Source: Numida meleagris
Lineage: Eukaryota; Chordata; Aves; Galliformes; Numididae
Length of the DNA: 64,000 bases
Assembly: GCF_002078875.1 (NCBI RefSeq)
Contig: NC_034419.1
Coordinates: 16,895,090 to 16,959,089 of the forward strand
Direction: 5' to 3'
Numbering within the stretch: the stretch's first letter is position 1; every line of letters starts with the position of its first letter. The notes beneath the pieces are model-generated. The model was not told the origin of the DNA and did no database searches. It worked only from the letters and a program-made list of their open reading frames with translations. The position numbers and the translations under genes were made by a program. Below are positions 63,801 through 64,000 of this stretch, one piece after another.

Positions 63801-63988
63801 GAGGTAGTGCTAATTCCGCATACCATTGCATTATCCAGAAATGAATGTTACCTCTATTGACAGTTGGTCTCCATTCTTCAGCCACCTATATGATGGTTTC
63901 GGCTTGCCACTTGCTCTGCAATCCCAGTATAAGGTATCCTCTACGGCAATTTCAGTATCTTTTATCATCTGGATCCAGTGTGGTTTTG
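36797..63988 (-). CDS. CNTN3: Contactin-3 (CNTN3), 3' part of the gene: 15 coding exons, Ig4 to GPI signal
   Basis: Contactin-3 is a GPI-anchored neuronal adhesion protein of the immunoglobulin superfamily, with six Ig domains, four fibronectin III domains and no transmembrane segment. Coding exons, in transcript order: 63852-63988, 61508-61637, 60117-60267, 51918-52045, 50313-50488, 46610-46727, 45332-45490, 45095-45244, 44358-44428, 43264-43498, 42997-43112, 41966-42152, 39312-39424, 37489-37657, 36797-36897. They total 2141 nt and give 712 residues plus stop, with every junction in phase. CNTN3 is preferred over CNTN4/5/6 because of segments such as [38 protein letters not shown] and [13 protein letters not shown], which I recall as closest to mammalian CNTN3. 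NXS/T glycosylation sites lie in Ig4 (NLT), Ig5 (NVT), Ig6 (NGT), Fn2 (NES), Fn3 (NET, NAT) and Fn4 (NVT, NES). The signal peptide and Ig1-3 lie outside the window. Paralogue choice rests on memory of the family, not on a search. Confidence 0.93.
36898..37488 (-). other. CNTN3: Last CNTN3 intron (591 bp), with read-through frame and AATAAA
   Basis: A phase 1 intron that starts gtacgt and ends gtcacag. From the donor, the CNTN3 frame stays open for 42 codons to TAA at 37358-37360, and AATAAA follows at 37001-37006. This would allow an alternative last exon without the GPI signal. Such use is inference. Confidence 0.8.
37001..37006 (-). terminator. Intronic poly(A) signal in the last CNTN3 intron
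   Basis: The minus strand carries AATAAA here, about 480 nt past the donor of the penultimate coding exon and before the terminal exon. Use of this signal with read-through of the donor would give a transcript lacking the GPI-signal exon. Function is inferred from position only. Confidence 0.3.
37489..37657 (-). CDS. CNTN3: CNTN3 exon: second half of fibronectin III domain 4
   Basis: The exon encodes [18 protein letters not shown], then [19 protein letters not shown] and IPRLA. It is 169 nt and ends one base into a Ser codon. The donor (GCTA|gtacgt) has A rather than G at -1, so it may be spliced less efficiently than the others. Read-through would give a different C-terminus (see the finding at 37,358-37,489). 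Confidence 0.95.
37658..39311 (-). other. CNTN3: CNTN3 intron within Fn4 (1,654 bp)
   Basis: A phase 0 intron. Its middle part, about 38.4-38.6 kb, is more GC-rich than its flanks, but nothing could be identified there. Confidence 0.8.
39312..39424 (-). CDS. CNTN3: CNTN3 exon: first half of fibronectin III domain 4
   Basis: The exon encodes [17 protein letters not shown], then [19 protein letters not shown]. It holds two glycosylation sequons (NVT, NES). It is 113 nt, completes a split Pro codon and leaves in phase 0 at AAG|gtaagc. The acceptor (tatgtattctaag) is unusually poor in pyrimidines, but the frame and homology make the call firm. Confidence 0.95.
39425..41965 (-). other. CNTN3: CNTN3 intron between Fn3 and Fn4 (2,541 bp)
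   Basis: A phase 1 domain-border intron, AT-rich, with no recognised gene or repeat. Confidence 0.8.
41966..42152 (-). CDS. CNTN3: CNTN3 exon: second half of fibronectin III domain 3
   Basis: The exon encodes [20 protein letters not shown], then GNETS (NXS/T site), the [20 protein letters not shown] strand and NATTKKT (NXT site). It is 187 nt and ends one base into a Pro codon at ACAC|gtaagt. The acceptor, tgtctactag, has a modest pyrimidine tract. Confidence 0.95.
42153..42996 (-). other. CNTN3: CNTN3 intron within Fn3 (844 bp)
   Basis: A phase 0 intron that contains the A21/T14 foldback pair at 42,701-42,756. Confidence 0.8.
42701..42756. repeat. A21 and T14 runs facing each other in a CNTN3 intron
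   Basis: A run of 21 A (42701-42721) is followed, after a C-rich spacer of 21 bases, by 14 T (42743-42756). The two runs can pair as a foldback in DNA or in the pre-mRNA. The element lies in the intron between the two Fn3 exons. Confidence 0.9.
42997..43112 (-). CDS. CNTN3: CNTN3 exon: first half of fibronectin III domain 3
   Basis: The exon encodes [17 protein letters not shown], the EVSWKAIPW strand and GRLLGYE. It is 116 nt, beginning with two bases of a split Glu codon and leaving in phase 0 at GAG|gtaacg. The intron before it is only 151 nt. Confidence 0.94.
43264..43498 (-). CDS. CNTN3: CNTN3 exon: remainder of fibronectin III domain 2
   Basis: At 235 nt this is the longest coding exon in the window. 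It encodes [20 protein letters not shown], then RYVFRNES (an NXS glycosylation site), [19 protein letters not shown] and VFSAEE. The start follows ctcacag and the end is one base into a codon at GAAG|gtacgt. Confidence 0.95.
43499..44357 (-). other. CNTN3: CNTN3 intron within Fn2 (859 bp)
   Basis: A phase 0 intron with no recognised element inside. Confidence 0.8.
44358..44428 (-). CDS. CNTN3: CNTN3 exon: start of fibronectin III domain 2
   Basis: This 71-nt exon, the smallest internal one in the window, encodes [14 protein letters not shown] followed by [10 protein letters not shown]. The run of glycines and the ELVITW strand are contactin-type Fn2 features. It starts after ctttttcacag and ends in phase 0 at GAT|gtaagt. 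Confidence 0.95.
44429..45094 (-). other. CNTN3: CNTN3 intron between Fn1 and Fn2 (666 bp)
   Basis: A phase 1 domain-border intron with no further recognised content. Confidence 0.8.
45095..45244 (-). CDS. CNTN3: CNTN3 exon: second half of fibronectin III domain 1
   Basis: The exon encodes [10 protein letters not shown], the [15 protein letters not shown] strand and [17 protein letters not shown]. It is 150 nt, phase 1 at both ends. The donor, GCAG|gttagt, has T at +3, a relatively weak form. The GGGEPSLPS loop is another contactin-3-like stretch. Confidence 0.95.
45245..45331 (-). other. CNTN3: 87-nt CNTN3 intron inside Fn1, in frame and without stop
   Basis: The borders are gtaaaa and taatag. 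The length is exactly 29 codons and the frame of the flanking exons is open throughout. Retention would insert 29 mostly hydrophobic residues (including FLLQVLL and [11 protein letters not shown]) into fibronectin domain 1 after the ARTPFSVGW segment. Retention is not shown; the frame property is read directly. Confidence 0.9.
45332..45490 (-). CDS. CNTN3: CNTN3 exon: first half of fibronectin III domain 1
   Basis: The exon encodes [19 protein letters not shown], the domain tryptophan (ISWQEG) and the contactin signature [10 protein letters not shown]. It is 159 nt and ends one base into a Val codon at ACAG|gtaaaa. It is separated from the next exon by an intron of only 87 nt, the shortest intron seen in this gene. 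Confidence 0.95.
45491..46609 (-). other. CNTN3: CNTN3 intron between Ig6 and Fn1 (1,119 bp)
   Basis: A phase 1 intron separating the Ig and fibronectin III modules. Nothing else was recognised. Confidence 0.8.
46610..46727 (-). CDS. CNTN3: CNTN3 exon: second half of Ig domain 6
   Basis: The exon encodes [19 protein letters not shown], then VCMV with the second Ig6 cysteine, and ends ADLIVR plus one base of Gly. This 118-nt exon ends the Ig module, and the next exon opens the fibronectin III region. The acceptor is gtattttgacag and the donor is G|gtaaat. Confidence 0.95.
46728..50312 (-). other. CNTN3: CNTN3 intron splitting Ig6 (3,585 bp)
   Basis: A phase 0 intron containing the T20 run at 49,208. 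Nothing else with a supported identity was seen. Confidence 0.8.
49208..49227 (+). repeat. T20 homopolymer in a CNTN3 intron
   Basis: Twenty uninterrupted T (A20 in the sense of the gene) lie in the intron between the two Ig6 exons. No element body was recognised beside it. Confidence 0.95.
50313..50488 (-). CDS. CNTN3: CNTN3 exon: first half of Ig domain 6
   Basis: The exon encodes [18 protein letters not shown], then the first Ig6 cysteine (ILPC), the core Trp (FTWYFNGT, an NXT site) and HFEKVGG. It is 176 nt, enters with two bases of a Glu codon and leaves in phase 0 at GGG|gtaagt. The APSNMDV segment is one of the features that favours contactin-3 over contactin-4, which I recall as PSSMDV. 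Confidence 0.95.
50489..51917 (-). other. CNTN3: CNTN3 intron between Ig5 and Ig6 (1,429 bp)
   Basis: A phase 1 intron at the domain border. No repeat or gene was recognised within it. Confidence 0.8.
51918..52045 (-). CDS. CNTN3: CNTN3 exon: second half of Ig domain 5
   Basis: The exon encodes [18 protein letters not shown], then the TGSYTC motif with the second Ig5 cysteine, and closes with TTNLVVT. It is 128 nt and completes the Arg codon left open 8.1 kb upstream. NVT is a potential N-glycan site. The donor is gtaggt. The acceptor (aattttttag) has a short T-rich tract. Confidence 0.93.
52046..60116 (-). other. CNTN3: CNTN3 intron splitting Ig5 (8,071 bp)
   Basis: This is the largest intron in the window. 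Open frames inside it (for example 144 codons at 57,523-57,957 on the plus strand and 117 at 58,456-58,809 on the minus strand) show no recognisable domain and no proper exon borders. No mobile element could be named. It interrupts the Ig5 coding unit after the second base of an Arg codon. Confidence 0.8.
60117..60267 (-). CDS. CNTN3: CNTN3 exon: first half of Ig domain 5
   Basis: The exon encodes [13 protein letters not shown] followed by the first Ig5 cysteine (FECKPKASP) and the core Trp (SWKKGG). It is 151 nt, starts with two bases of a split codon, and ends two bases into an Arg codon at donor gtatct. An extra cysteine (KARCSW) lies two residues before the core Trp; the mammalian sequence I recall has a non-Cys residue there. 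Confidence 0.92.
60268..61507 (-). other. CNTN3: CNTN3 intron between Ig4 and Ig5 (1,240 bp)
   Basis: A phase 1 intron at the domain border, as expected for shuffled Ig modules. No further features were seen. Confidence 0.8.
61508..61637 (-). CDS. CNTN3: CNTN3 exon: second half of Ig domain 4
   Basis: This 130-nt exon begins in phase 0 with [11 protein letters not shown] and includes the second Ig4 cysteine in the typical DSGRYQC motif. It continues with AENKHG and ends in the ELRVV strand. NLT is a potential N-glycosylation site. The donor is gtaagt after the first base of an Ala codon. The acceptor is ttaatattcag. Confidence 0.93.
61638..63851 (-). other. CNTN3: CNTN3 intron splitting Ig4 (2,214 bp)
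   Basis: A phase 0 intron with an A16 run. A 92-codon plus-strand frame at 62,133-62,411 has no recognised homology. Confidence 0.8.
62895..62910 (+). repeat. A16 homopolymer in a CNTN3 intron
   Basis: Sixteen uninterrupted A lie in the intron between the two Ig4 exons. Confidence 0.95.
63852..63988 (-). CDS. CNTN3: CNTN3 exon: first half of Ig domain 4
   Basis: This is the most upstream exon in the window. It follows an acceptor (tttcatctgcag) and begins with the last two bases of a split Ala codon, then [10 protein letters not shown]. It carries the first Ig4 cysteine (YWDC) and the core tryptophan (YRWLKNG). It ends after a complete Glu codon at donor gtaaca (phase 0). At 137 nt it matches the usual two-exon coding of each contactin Ig domain. 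Confidence 0.93.
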
Positions 63989-64000
63989 CTGCAGATGAAA

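Noticed and set aside
36797..63988. Assignment to contactin-4, -5 or -6 instead of contactin-3
   Set aside because: Segments such as [35 protein letters not shown] and MDARGS fit the contactin-3 sequence I recall better than the paralogues.

Overview
The window is vertebrate nuclear DNA and most likely comes from a bird, probably a galliform such as chicken. The evidence is CR1-type retrotransposon tails (a clear one at 18,803-18,980), compact spliced exons with GT-AG introns, and a neuronal adhesion gene whose exons closely follow the contactin-3 family pattern. No bacterial, viral or CRISPR features were seen.

The right half (about 34.9-64 kb) holds the 3' portion of CNTN3 (contactin-3, BIG-1/PANG) on the minus strand. 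Fifteen coding exons can be placed to the base, all with GT-AG borders and matching phases. They encode the last 712 residues plus stop: Ig domains 4, 5 and 6, fibronectin type III domains 1-4, and a short C-terminal exon with a hydrophobic tail of the kind replaced by a GPI anchor. The 5' part (signal peptide and Ig1-3) lies beyond 64,000. The 3'UTR probably runs from 36,796 to about 34,915. It carries two Pumilio-type elements 1 nt apart, a 16-base G tract in mRNA sense and a distal AATAAA.

The left half (1 to about 34.8 kb) is intergenic sequence downstream of CNTN3. No known protein gene, tRNA or rRNA was recognised there. It holds two CR1 remnants, homopolymer and AT simple repeats, several AT-rich stretches that resemble conserved non-coding elements, and a 233-codon open frame in a stop-poor region that is probably not a gene. 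Between 26.7 and 34.95 kb the plus strand carries a run of exon-like segments with good splice signals. Four of them join into one 150-codon frame, and the series ends near an AATAAA that sits next to the CNTN3 poly(A) signal. This may be an unannotated lncRNA or small-protein gene tail-to-tail with CNTN3; it is unproven.

The best follow-ups inside CNTN3 are an 87-nt intron that is a multiple of three and has no in-frame stop, and a terminal intron whose read-through would replace the GPI signal with a cysteine-rich tail ahead of an intronic AATAAA.
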